Below, piece by piece: positions 27,277 through 38,540 of a DNA stretch of 64,000 nucleotides. The position numbers were made by a program, and so were the translations under genes. Each line of letters opens with the position of its first letter. Within the stretch, counting starts at the first letter, position 1. The notes beneath the pieces were generated by a model, which searched no databases, was not told the origin of the DNA, and was given only the letters and a program-made list of their open reading frames with translations. Source of the stretch: Bombyx mori (taxonomy: Eukaryota > Arthropoda > Insecta > Lepidoptera > Bombycidae); assembly GCF_030269925.1 (NCBI RefSeq), contig NC_085129.1, positions 11,151,501 to 11,215,500 on the forward strand. The letters are read 5' to 3'.

Positions 27277-27557
27277 AGTGGTAGGACTAATATAAGTCCG
27301 CACCGTCCTACTATTTCTACCGCGAAGTGGTCATGCGATCCGGTTTGAAGGGACAGCCGAAGGAAAGATTATTGTTGACCTGGAGGCCTGTCCAGTTTTT
27401 CCCGGACAGGTGGGCGAGCAAAGGCTCAGCTAGGAGTGGATTTGCTAACAGTTGCCTGAATATACACATTGTGATGTATAGACATGGGCTCGGTTAAGCA
27501 CCGGTAAGACCAGGTGGCTCGTTCAGCTCGTCCACCCATCTATTCAATAAATAAAAA
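27277..27557 (+). mobile_element. Family A tail interrupted by an inverted family B fragment
   Basis: The left part (GTGGTAGGAC to GGTTTGAAGGGACAGCC) and the right part (GATGTATAGACATGGGCTC to CACCCATCTATTCAATAAA) are family A in + orientation. Between them, 27382-27457 (GGAGGCCTGTCCAG to GCTAACAGTTGCC) is the reverse complement of part of the family B tail. It is a chimaeric repeat. Confidence 0.7.
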
Positions 27558-28779
27558 TATTGTAGAAAATACACTTTTGCCAGCACATATTAATATTAAA
27601 AGCGGTTCATTTATGGAAAAAATAGCTCCGTGTTTTGTTGAGGATGTGTGTCATGGCTGAAGTCTGTGCGTGAGTAATGCGACTACCATCTAATACATAT
27701 TCAGAAGACGGCGAACCACGATCATACATGATCGCCATTGGCCCGGGAACTAGCAGAATACAAATGCAAAATTTACGGCGAAACCAATTTCGATTTTCGT
27801 TTCCTGTATTAATTCTGCAGGAAGCCATTAAATTCACACCTTACCGAATTTTACTATTTTGAAATTGACGTTATTAAATACACTGAGTGAAAATAATTCT
27901 TATCCACCACATAAAGCACAAGTTTTTGTTACATCAACTTTGCCATTATGTGACATTAATATTTAATTTGTTTGTACTCGCTTAATCAGTCTGTTTAGCG
28001 TTGACCTAATTTGTGTTGATAAGAGTTATCGACTCACAACAAGTTTGAAGTTCTAGTTGTGCAATTTTGTTATCACTTAGTAGTTAACGTTCGATAGATA
28101 AGTTATAGCTTGAGTGTTGATTTTTCAAGTTCGTCAACGTCCTTTGTTCTTGCTCAGAGTATTGTGATCACTTGTTCCACTGTCGTTGTCAGTTTGCCCT
28201 TGAGTAAATTTTCTTTATCAACATTTACGCGCATAACATTCACACTATGACGGTAGCTTGTTTGATATTTAAAACATTTGTAAGTTTATTAAACTTACTG
28301 TAATTTTCGAATAGTTCCACTGGTTTAACAGCGAAAATCAGCTTCAAACATGATCGATAGAAATAAAGCATGTTGTTAGCTAAGATCAGTCATATTAGTA
28401 GCTTTAGATTTAAAATTTCACAATAAGTTCTTAGTTGAAAGGTAAAATTTCAATAATATTAAGTGTCGTTAAAAACTTTCGAATAAAATTAATAAACATC
28501 TTAAATAATCTGTCAACGATTAATAATACGATTTTATTTAACGAGTAACAAGACAGAACTATTGATTCGGTCAAGGTGACCTTCTTGCGTCCACTCACAT
28601 CGCAACTTAACGGCTCCCTATTCAATGTAAATTTTGTGAGACCTTGTTCACAACTTGTGAATTTCATTTCTAAACCGAGATCGAAACACAATTATAAATG
28701 GTTTCTACGGAACGTCCCACAAACATTGAACACTTGTCGTTTTTCGATTGCATCGCCACTAATATCTTTCAACAACAAA

Positions 28780-29080
28780 AGGAAGAGGAACACGTGCTGC
28801 GGGCCGCCATTTTGCAACGTAAATAGCAAGATGGCGTTGCGCCCCTGCTTGGCGAAAGTACTTGATAATTATAAGCGGCACGGCGTGCAGGCGAACTGAA
28901 ACGGGAGGATCTACGACCAGGCCGGCACACGCAACGTTTGACTTGATTTATATCGCTCTCTTGTTTCCATTCGGTCGATTGTTCTCTCCTTTATGTGTTT
29001 CAGCCTCTCAGTTCTGGCATTGTTCGCGACGATCATGGGAATTGAACCCACTCGTGGGTATACGATGACCTTATTGTTCG
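28780..29080. promoter_or_regulatory. GC-rich islet with two YY1/PHO-like motifs
   Basis: GCCGCCATTTT (28803-28813) and AAGATGGCG (28828-28836) lie in inverted orientation 14 bp apart, preceded by an E-box CACGTG at about 28791. The layout closely parallels the islet at 25.8-26.0 kb. GC-rich sequence continues to about 28935. Open frames here resemble nothing known. Confidence 0.45.
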
Positions 29081-32000
29081 ATTTAATGCTATTGAAAAAC
29101 CACTTTCGTTCAAGGTTCAAGTTCAAGAAATAACTAATAATTTCATATCTTTACAAAATTGTAAACGGGGTATGGTTGATCGTAAAAAATATCACCAAAA
29201 AGTATTTTGTTTCATTCAGACTTTTTCCCCTCTGAAATTCAAATATGATGCCGGTGACGCAAATTGTACATAAAACTATTATTCAAACATCAACCGCTCC
29301 GATAATATAAACATACATTTTCTATACACCTTGAGCCATTTCCATTTATCTTCTGGATGTATTTCAATACGACAATTTATATGCAGCCTTTACGTAAAAG
29401 CGTGGTAGGTATGTGACATGAAAAATTTAGTTTTTTATACACAATCATGTAAATTAGATGATTAAATTCGTAATAGTTTGGTTACATCCTGAATTAAAAT
29501 ACGAATTTAACCGTGTCAACAACGGTTTTAGATTTATTTATGCGCAGAAACTTAACAAGTTTTCAAATTCGTTTTCAAACAAAATCTAATCAAAAATGTG
29601 CGCATGCATAATAATAATATTTAATGCAACAAATGTGATACGTTAGAATCAATTTAGAAGAAAATGATTTCAAGACGCAAAAATCAAGCTAAAACTGTTT
29701 AAATCGGATACAAAAACACATTTCGTAATTTATTATTAGTCATAGAAAACCAAAAATCTAGACGGAATTTTAAACAGTTTATTATTCCATTTAAATATTC
29801 ATGTCGACCTCATTAACATACTAGGCGAACAAGTTGAAACAAAATGGTGACAATCCGGAATTTGAATATCTTGTTGTAAATAAGTTAATTCACATAAAAT
29901 TCTGTCACCAATTCAAATTGTAATCCAGGGTCATTTTGTTGTTATTATTGCACAAATGAAATTTCGGTATTGGGCCGAGGGCAGTGAAGTAATCCATCTT
30001 AATTCGGAACTTCTGTTTTTGCACATCGCCCGTTTGCGGAATGACCTCGATGGCGTTACTTTTCAATCTGTATTCGCTTGTTAACGTTTAAGTGTTTTTT
30101 TTTCAATAGTGGATACTCTCGCCACGGTCGATGTGAAATCGATTAATGTTTTATTTCTAGTTTTTTATAAGTAAAAACACTTTAAATACTGCGTCCTCTC
30201 TGCGACTGCTTCCTAATTGTAACTATTGACCGTGAAATAGTTTTTGTACACATAGAACTGTACGTTCGAGACACTCACGTTTCTTTTTTATTCCCCAGAT
30301 ATCCCCAGAGTCTAGTTCTCTAGTTATATTCTTTCGAACATCCTTAAAGGAGCGACTTTTATAGTGTACAGTTTCTGATAGTTCTTAAAAACAATCGTTC
30401 TCTTTGTAACAGAAGCTAAATTACATTGACGTTGATGTCGTCGCGATTGCGTTTATTATGTCTTTAAAATATACATAAATATATTGTTGTCTGAAACGTG
30501 ACCTCCAAGATTTATAATTAATCATGCCCCGTCCGTACGTACAAGTTAGTTACACTGGCGATAAGTCGGTGCATTGAACGGGCCAGGCTGATAATGTTTT
30601 CGTTCGCGTAATTCGATTGTATTACAGTTGCTATTGTTATCGCAATGTCTTATTCTTTTAATTACCGTAATTTTATATTCATTAGATTCATTATGAAACC
30701 GCTCATTGAAGTTTTAAAATTAGTACTAAGATATCTATAAATATTCTTTTATCATAATTATCAAACAACGTTTGTTACCGTTAACCTATTTTAGTAACAG
30801 CGCCACATGCCAATTCAATTGACCCCATTCTTCAAATTATTTCTGCGTAAACTCTTATATCGAGTTTGTGAAAACACATCTATTTTAAGGCTATAAAGTC
30901 GCAAACTGCTCCGACTTATTATTTGTTTGCTTTAAAGCGTGAACGTTTGCCAAGTGTATACTTGTATACAATATTCGACGTTACTCAGTCTGATTTACTG
31001 TAAACAAAGAGAGAGAGAGAAAGGCGTATGATGAAAGATATAAAGATCTTTCCGATTCATTACAACATTCGTAATACAAAATGTAAATATTTATAGCAAC
31101 GCTTGTACATTCCAGCAACCGAGTCCGATTATGTTTGTTCTCGTAATATGAGATTTTAACATGAGTGGCGGACCATATGGGACTTGTGTCGTGTTTAATT
31201 GCACATATAAATTCAACAAGCTCCATCCGGTCAGACGAGAACTTTACTGACTGGACTGGATCTGAGACACGTCCGTTAACTATCTCTAGCAAGAACCAGA
31301 TCTTGAACACTCCTTATCTCATTTAGAAAGCAAAGTGCATGTAACTACATTTTGATAGAGAGAAAAAGCGTTCTCTATCGCTTGTAGTTACTAGACGGAT
31401 TTCGAATATCGTTTTCTATCTAACGTTCCACATTCATCAGATAAATGGAAAACCAAACAATATGCTCTGGGTACGTATAACTATCTAATCAGTTGAAACG
31501 TTTGTCGTGTTAAATATTTTCGGAGATCTACATACAACGCTCTTATCTATGACAAGAATATCGAATTACTCAGTATAATTAATTGTTCCATGTTGCTCTA
31601 GCGCCAACAGTTAAGGCGAAAACACATTTGTGTCGGTCTTATTAGCAAAACATGTCGGCACTCCTATATCATTAAGATTAATGTATTCGCTCTGAAATCG
31701 GTCTGCAAACGAAGTATATATCGGGCAATGAACGCGATTCAGTCCCCATTTCTCACGTTGAGACCAGTGCTAAGACTGGTTCATCAAGATGCCGCACAAG
31801 GCGATGATGCGGTGCCATAAAGGGTAAAACGGCATGTGTTTTTGTACTCTCCCAGACATTCTGACAAAGATTGCCTTAGAACGACGTATACGAGGTTCTG
31901 AATTACCGATTTGCTTAAAATGTTAAGGGAAGAATGCTTTGTATTTGATATTATCCTAATGTATTTGTATTTTTCAAATTAGATGAACCCCGCGATTTTA

Positions 32001-33120
32001 CTGCCTTGGAAACCTTAAAGAAAAGTAGTTATCATTGCTTATGGAAATTGGCTACGTCAGAGGTACAGCTAAGAATCCACTGCCTTGAAACTACACTGAA
32101 GAAGAAACATTGTTTATTAAAATGACACCATAAAGGTGGAGCCTTGGTCTAAACATTATGTAAACAAAATATATGTATTATACTATAGAATAGTAGTACG
32201 ATATAATGACCTACAGATAATATAATTATTAACAATCTGTTATAAAACAATAATTAATTCATAAATACCATTTTTGTTGTTCACCTGGGCGCCCTATAGT
32301 TTATTTCACAAAACAGCCGTTGGCATGCCTCAACCGATACTAATGTTTTAATAACAGTTCTGTACAATTATCAGGATTAGTATTGTAATTGAGGTAAGAA
32401 ACAACGCAATCTGCTATGATCGAAGACGAACAAAAAGGTAGCGAGATTATTCAGGCCATAAATATGCATTTGCCTCACTACGGCATCGACAAGCTATTAT
32501 GCTAAATAGCAAACAGCGTCGATTTGCCATTAACAGATAAATGTTTTCTATTGCATAACTCACAAACAGGTTCCAATAAAATGCCAGACGTCTCATACCA
32601 TACGAGTAATATACACAGCTGTTTCTCACTTTACACCTACCTGACAATTACTGACATGTTTTTCTCGACGAATTGATTGCATGTTTCATTCCTAATATAG
32701 AAGCCGCCGTCTTTTGCACGATGTTATAGAAATAATTAAACCACTGTCTTTTGGTCACTCAAAAACAGGTCATTAATCAGAATATTCGACATACAAAGTT
32801 CTTTGTTGGGATAGTAATAACGAGGTTTAGGTCGATTTTGTCGTTTTTAGGAATCGACACGGTACAAAAAAAAAGAGGATCGTTTCAGTACGACCACACG
32901 GACGGGTTTATATTTAGAGCGGGGAACAAAGGTAATGAGGGGTAGTGGAGAAAATAGGATTACAAATCCATTAGTCGTGGACGCATATGAGTTGAAAGGT
33001 TAGTGAACCGGCAGCTGGGACGGTCGACTCAACTCAACTCATGCGGGCGAACAGAAACGTGTACGACGTGTCCGCTTGCCGCTCCGGTGAGCACACGAGG
33101 TCATACAGTACGATAACGAT
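29081..33120. other. Long non-coding stretch
   Basis: No exon or repeat recognised. A GA microsatellite of about 14 bp lies at about 31007-31021, and a GC-richer spot at 33005-33100 adjoins the tandem duplication. The 109-codon minus-strand frame over 30981-31310 has no family likeness. Confidence 0.4.
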
Positions 33121-33385
33121 AAATTTACTGCGGACTAGCACCTTGCACTGTCTATTTCAATGGTACCAGACCACCTGGTGTTAAGCCTCTGCTGCCACAA
33201 GAATTGGAACGCGTGCTTACTTCGCGTCTGGCATAGGCCGGTGCTAACAATTTATGTGATCTCACAACATGCCCAATCGTACCGTGGATAAATAATTAAG
33301 CACATTTACAGATTTTGGTAGTTTTTTTTTTTAATAATTCTGTTCCTTTAACGTGATAGTCGTTCGTGAACAAAATAACTGTGAA
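33121..33385. repeat. Tandem duplication, unit 1 (contains decayed family A sequence)
   Basis: Starts AAATTTACTGCGGACTAGCA and ends GAACAAAATAACTGTGAA. Shares nearly all its sequence with 33388-33645, except a missing block after GGTGTTAAGCC and an extra T-rich block near 33320. The inner part (CCACCTGGTGTTAAG and GATCTCACAACATG) looks like a remnant of a family A tail in minus orientation. Confidence 0.8.
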
Positions 33386-33387
33386 AT

Positions 33388-33645
33388 AAATTTACTGCCG
33401 ACTAGCACCTTGCACTGTCTATTTCAATGGTACCAGACCACCTGGTGTTAAGCCACTGCTTTAGCTCAAAGTACCACCTTGAGTCGAAGTCTCATTTTCA
33501 CTCACAAGAATTGGAACGCATGATAACTTCGCGTCTGACATAGGCTGGTGCTATTAACTTATGCGATCTCACAACATGCCCAATCGTACCGTGGATAATT
33601 ACACACATTTACAGAGTAGTTGTTCATGAACAAAATTACTGTGAA
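33388..33645. repeat. Tandem duplication, unit 2
   Basis: Starts AAATTTACTGCCGACTAGCA and ends GAACAAAATTACTGTGAA, in the same orientation 267 bp after unit 1. It retains a block (TTAGCTCAAAGTACCACCTT and following) that unit 1 lacks, so it is closer to the original sequence. Confidence 0.8.
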
Positions 33646-34628
33646 GGACAGTTAGAAAAATAGTAAGTTCATGACGACTAAGTACGCGGAACGTCTTGTC
33701 TATTAGGCGACGGACGTTTCGAATTAGGAGACAACAAATATGACACTGATAAATCGCTTCGTGTAGAATTCTGTACCATTCGGTATGTTAATTAGACGCT
33801 TTAATAGAACCAAATATCTTAAATTAAATATTCGCTAAAATGTATATAAAGCTTAAATATTATGTCTATTTAAATCATAAGATCATCAAGAGCATGCAAA
33901 CTCATTTTTAAATCGAACATGTTAAATTTAGGATTTAACCTTGATTGAGATCATCTGGTACATAATATTATAAACATGTCAACCGTGTTTCAATATATTA
34001 CACAAGGATAAAATTTTAATCTTGAAACCTATTAAAATGTATTAAATAAAATCATGATCATTATTGATTTTCATAAAATTTTGTTGTCACGTTATGCTAA
34101 ATATAAACGTTGATAATTTAATTTATGGTTATTTAATAGGGGTCCTTGAATCAGCTCAAAAATAAATTATTTTCTGACCACATATTAGCATTTCTAATAA
34201 CAGCTACATCTATCTCGGAGTGCGGCAAGTTTTATTGAAATAAAACTATACAACGAGTTTTATAAACTAAAAGAAGGTTATTTGTTTCGCATACCTTCTA
34301 CTTGCCGAAACAGGTTACCGCAACCGGTCGCCGTCTGCTATTCTTAACAGGCATATAAATATTCTCTGAATTTTTACGTGACCTTTGTGTATGAACTTTA
34401 AGTAGGATTTATTGTTATGCTATGTTCTAAATTATTATTAAGACGGTATTTTAACACGCTCAATGGTCATTTTTCTAAACTAAAATAGTCTATATTAATA
34501 TAAACATGTTTTTATTTCGTAGTGAGATTTGTACTCTACGTAAGCGTATGTTTATTTATTATTTGCCACACATTTGTGGTCGATAAACTCATGAATATTG
34601 TTAAAATTGGTTTTTCTTTTTGTTTCAG

Positions 34629-34670
34629 GATCATCACCGGAACGAGACCCGGCTGAAATTAGCCAAAAAG
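34629..34670 (+). CDS. 42-nt coding microexon of a long + strand gene (partial CDS)
   Basis: A GC-richer 42-nt block in AT-rich DNA is preceded by a strong pyrimidine tract ending TTTGTTTCAG and followed by the donor AAG|GTACCT. Two frames are open. In the frame that starts after two bases, it reads SSPERDPAEISQK and leaves one G. Joined to the exon at 61856, which begins with GT, that G makes GGT (Gly), and the frame continues open for another 161 codons. The upstream intron must therefore interrupt a codon after its first base. I did not find the preceding coding exon, so it lies further upstream in the window unrecognised, or before it. The Ser/Pro/acidic composition matches the downstream exon, which supports joining them. 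The family is not recognised. An alternative is a chance acceptor-donor pair, but the phase match and composition make a real microexon more likely than not. Confidence 0.6.
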
Positions 34671-35131
34671 GTACCTAATTCAATATTTTACATAATTTAT
34701 GTAAACATTACTTGTTTTATCATTCATACATTTATTCATTATTTTTATGTTGAACAAGGATTTGAATTTGGTTGTGAAATTATACTAACAAATCGAAGGA
34801 GCGCTGCTGTCATTCAAACGTTTTGTTTTTCATAATGCATAATATTATCAAGGAAATAGGTACCATACACATAGAGAACAAGTATGGAAATGTTACTTTT
34901 TAAATTTTAAAAAGCAGTCGTAAATACTTTCTGTTTTGTAATTTGTAACTGTAAAAGTAAATTGCAGTAACGATAACTTTGTAATGTCCCAATGCGGTCA
35001 TAAAATATGGCATAATAATACTTGATTAACGATTGCAATTGATTGGCTAGATATCTGGTTTAAAGATCTCAAATATATTATTAATATTATTAAATCATTT
35101 ATGCGGAATACTAACGACCTTATTTTTAGTT

Positions 35132-35387
35132 ATTTTTTTATTTATTTTTATTGCTTAGATGGGTGGACGAGCCCACAGCCCACCTGGTGTTAAGTGGTTA
35201 CTGGAGCCCATAGACATCTACAACGTAAATGCGCCACCCACTTTGAGATACAAGTTCTAAAGTCTCACTATAGTTACAACGGCTGCCCCACCCTTCAAAC
35301 CGAAACGCAATAACTGCTTCACGGCAAAAATAGGCAGGGCGGTGGTACCTATCCGCGCGGACCCACAAGTGGTCCTACCACCAGTTA
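35132..35387 (-). mobile_element. Well-preserved family A LINE tail in the giant intron
   Basis: Full tail from TTTTTATTGCTTAGATG to GTCCTACCACCAGTTAAG with few differences from the 16931 copy. It is one of the younger copies and lies 460 bp after the microexon. Confidence 0.85.
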
Positions 35388-37908
35388 AGTTTGGTTTGGT
35401 GGTTCGACTATTGACAAAAGATAAATCACCTAAGGTCACAACGCATTAGCTGCTTATACATTTCGATTGTATACTTGCCCTAACGGTTATTGTGAAACAT
35501 ATTTATACTGAAAAATCCAGATCACCTTCCTTAATTTCACATTCAAATCCGTAAGTCTGTTTGTTCAGTCCTCATCTGCGTATGCATCGATTTTATTTAT
35601 ACACAGCGGTCGAGTTTTGAAAGCCAGAGGTCGTAGCGGACGACAAATACATTTGTTATTATCATTTCACGATCTAAATTTCAATTAACTACCCGAGTAA
35701 CGGGGTCACGTCGTTTTCGATGGATGTTTTCTACATAATTCTTTATTCGTGCGTCCGTTTCGGTTATGTTAATTTAGCTATTATTATGTACTGTGCAACG
35801 GTTTGTGACTAATTCGTATGTGCGCTGTTCTTGTTCGTGTCGTGAATTATATTTACAGAAAAATACTTTGGATCGTTGAAGTTTAACGTGTTGTGTCGTT
35901 CGTTGACCAAATATCCATAATTCTTGTTGGTTTGATACTCTTACATTAATGTGGTACTTACATGTTATCTGTCTGTTGATGCTTCTTACATCAGTTATCT
36001 GGTTTTGTATACACTAGCTTTCAGAGGTAACTTGACAAATTACATGGCTCAGTTGTATTTTTTCCTCACACTTGAAGTTAATTCTCAGATATTATTATTT
36101 AACCTAAGCTCCAAGATATATTTGTTTATCATGCAGCTGACCTTTTTCATTGAACTCTTATAAGTACATACAATCGACGAGACTGTTCAATGGACAATAA
36201 TTGCCTGCACTTTCGTTTAGTAGTATTATTTAATGCTTGCAAAACGTGTTTTCGTTTATAACTTTTAATTATTAAAATACATATATGTGAAATTACAATT
36301 ATACTAAAATGGCTTGTTACCGGTCTATACCGGTCAAGTTTTTTTTCTCAGAAATAATAATTACAAAACTCGCTCTACAAACAAACGAATATATTTTCGA
36401 GGTAATTGCGTACTGGTATCTGTGCGTCATCTTATAATCATTTATAAAGATTTTACACGTAGGTATAATTAACTGAATGAATATTCAAAACGCTCCTCAT
36501 GCGAATCATTTATGGGCCTTGGTTTGGCATCTTGATTTTTTACTAAACGCATGCGACTGGTTAACATTTTTATTGGAATTAAAATAATAGTTCTAATCTG
36601 AGTATGTGGATGTTTAGTTTATAAGATCCTACTAAAATAAAAATAGGCAAGTCGTTATTTTACTAAAATGAACACATAAAATTCAAGGATATTTACTAAT
36701 TAAGTCATAAAATTAATCTATAACTCGAATTTAGTGCGATACAATAGTTTTAAAATCATGATGAAACCCACTCAAGGTGCCCTCAAATTCCGGTAATGAG
36801 CGCGACTAAATGTTGCGACTACGTACATAGAAATACCAAAGTATAGCTGCAGATATTAACGCTAATTGCGCTTTGCATTGGCTATTAAATACCAAGTCCA
36901 ACAATAAAGCCGTAGTAGTAATCTTGACATTACAACACACTTATGAAACTTTCTATTTCGCACGTCACTAGCTCTGGCGGGCGTGCTGTTTATTAGCGCG
37001 TATTGACAGCCGACACAAAAGTATTCAGAACTACGAACAATGTCCAGAAGAGGTCAGACGAACAAACCGAACCAGTATTTCGTTTGTGAACAACCAAGAA
37101 AGTGGCCGGTGAAAGTACCCGTTCAAATCGTTCGACTGATTTATTAAATGTTTCATAACTCTATTCGTAACGAAACCGGTTCTTTTTGTGCTTATATGGC
37201 TACGTTTTTAACGTTATAAAATAGCCGGCTAATAACAATGACGATAATGTATGGGGATTTGAAAGCGAACCTGCCCCTTTTGTTACTCCAGCCACCCGGG
37301 TGAGGACCCCGGCATATTATGTTGTTAAATAGATTCGGGGCATCTCTCCTTTCAAAAGGTTACAGTTATTCTTCACTACCTGTACGTTGCTTTGGATGGA
37401 ATCGCCTTCTAAATTTTTTCCTAAGTCAAGCTTTAAGATTTGTTTTTTGTCACTGATAAATCGTTATCTATGGGCATCTTTTATTAGGGAAGGAAAAACT
37501 AAAAAGATGAATGTTTATTATGGCTTCTTTTTTTCGTTTGTATATTCACTCGGTTCCTATTCAATCTAGTTAAAAATTTGTGTAGCTGTGTTGTTGGCAC
37601 TAAGGGTGGGTTTTTGGACAAATAAATGTATTTTATAATCGAAGTCGTAGTGTTGCGTAGTTGGGCTTCCCAGGAATAAAATTTATATTTTATAATTTAC
37701 TCGGCTTGAAATCTTACGCAGAGTCCATACAATCGCAAACATTAATATTGTGGGGTCATGCGCGGTCAAGACATCGAATTTTTTCATCATTATCTTCTTG
37801 AAAATAAATTTGTTTTACGATAAAGAGATAATATGAATACCATAATTACCGGAAGGCAGGGTCCTCGCTTCGTCATAAGCAGACTTGTTGGTATTACCTA
37901 TTTTAATG
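35388..37908. other. Intronic, non-coding
   Basis: No repeat or exon recognised. GC-richer spots at about 36960-37010 and 37265-37320 have no supported content. Confidence 0.4.
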
Positions 37909-38125
37909 GACTGACTCGGTGGTGTACTAGTTAGAACCTGTTACTGTTGCGCCGAGGGTCGTGGGTTCGATTCCCTCATAGTGCGATGAACAGGTTTGTT
38001 TGCTCAATAAATGTAATATAATATATAAACGTATGTAAGTATGTATGTCAGTCTGTACCCATAATACAGCGAATCCTAATTTGAGGCCGGATGACCGTGA
38101 TTTATTCCCAGTTATTATTATTGTG
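37909..38125 (+). mobile_element. SINE with a tRNA-like head
   Basis: GACTCGGTGGTGTACTAG resembles an A box and GGTTCGATTCC (37964-37974) is a perfect B box of a type 2 pol III promoter. No complete cloverleaf is seen. A body with GTATGTAAGTATGTATGTCAG and GAGGCCGGATGACCGTGATT follows, ending in TTATTATTATT. The layout is that of a tRNA-derived SINE rather than a tRNA gene. Confidence 0.55.
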
Positions 38126-38279
38126 ATAGGCGTATTAATGACCCTGCAAATGAATGAAACTTCGGGTTGCTAGTGGCTAACATGCCGGACATACTTATGA
38201 TCTCTGGATATTTATGCTTAAAATCTAAAGGGTTAAAGAGGGTTAAAGGACCTTGGCCGTTATCCAGAAATTTATTATA

Positions 38280-38540
38280 AACTAGCTGACCCGGCAGACT
38301 TCGTAGTGCTTCAGTCGATAAATAAAATACCTAAACTTTTGTATAAAGTAAACTTAAAACAAACAAAAGGAATCCTTCCGGAAAATTGTTATTTTTATTT
38401 AATTTCATATTTGTCTACCTTGTAAACCTTCTCTGAACTTCCACAAATAATTCAAGACCAAAATTAGCCAAATCGGTCCAGCCGTTCTCGAGTTTTAGCG
38501 AGACTAACGAACAGCAATTCATTTTTATATATAAAGATTC
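38280..38540 (+). repeat. Dispersed insect repeat starting CTAGCTGACCCGGCAGAC
   Basis: The left end ACTAGCTGACCCGGCAGACT and the right end GGTCCAGCCGTTCTCGAG, then GCGAGACTAACGAACAGC and TTTTTATATATAAAGAT, are a familiar pair found dispersed in many insect genomes. Its class is not settled from this copy. It has no coding capacity. Confidence 0.6.

Noticed and set aside
37909..37985. Possible tRNA gene
   Set aside because: There is a perfect B box but no full cloverleaf or acceptor stem, and repeat sequence follows. A tRNA-derived SINE explains it better.
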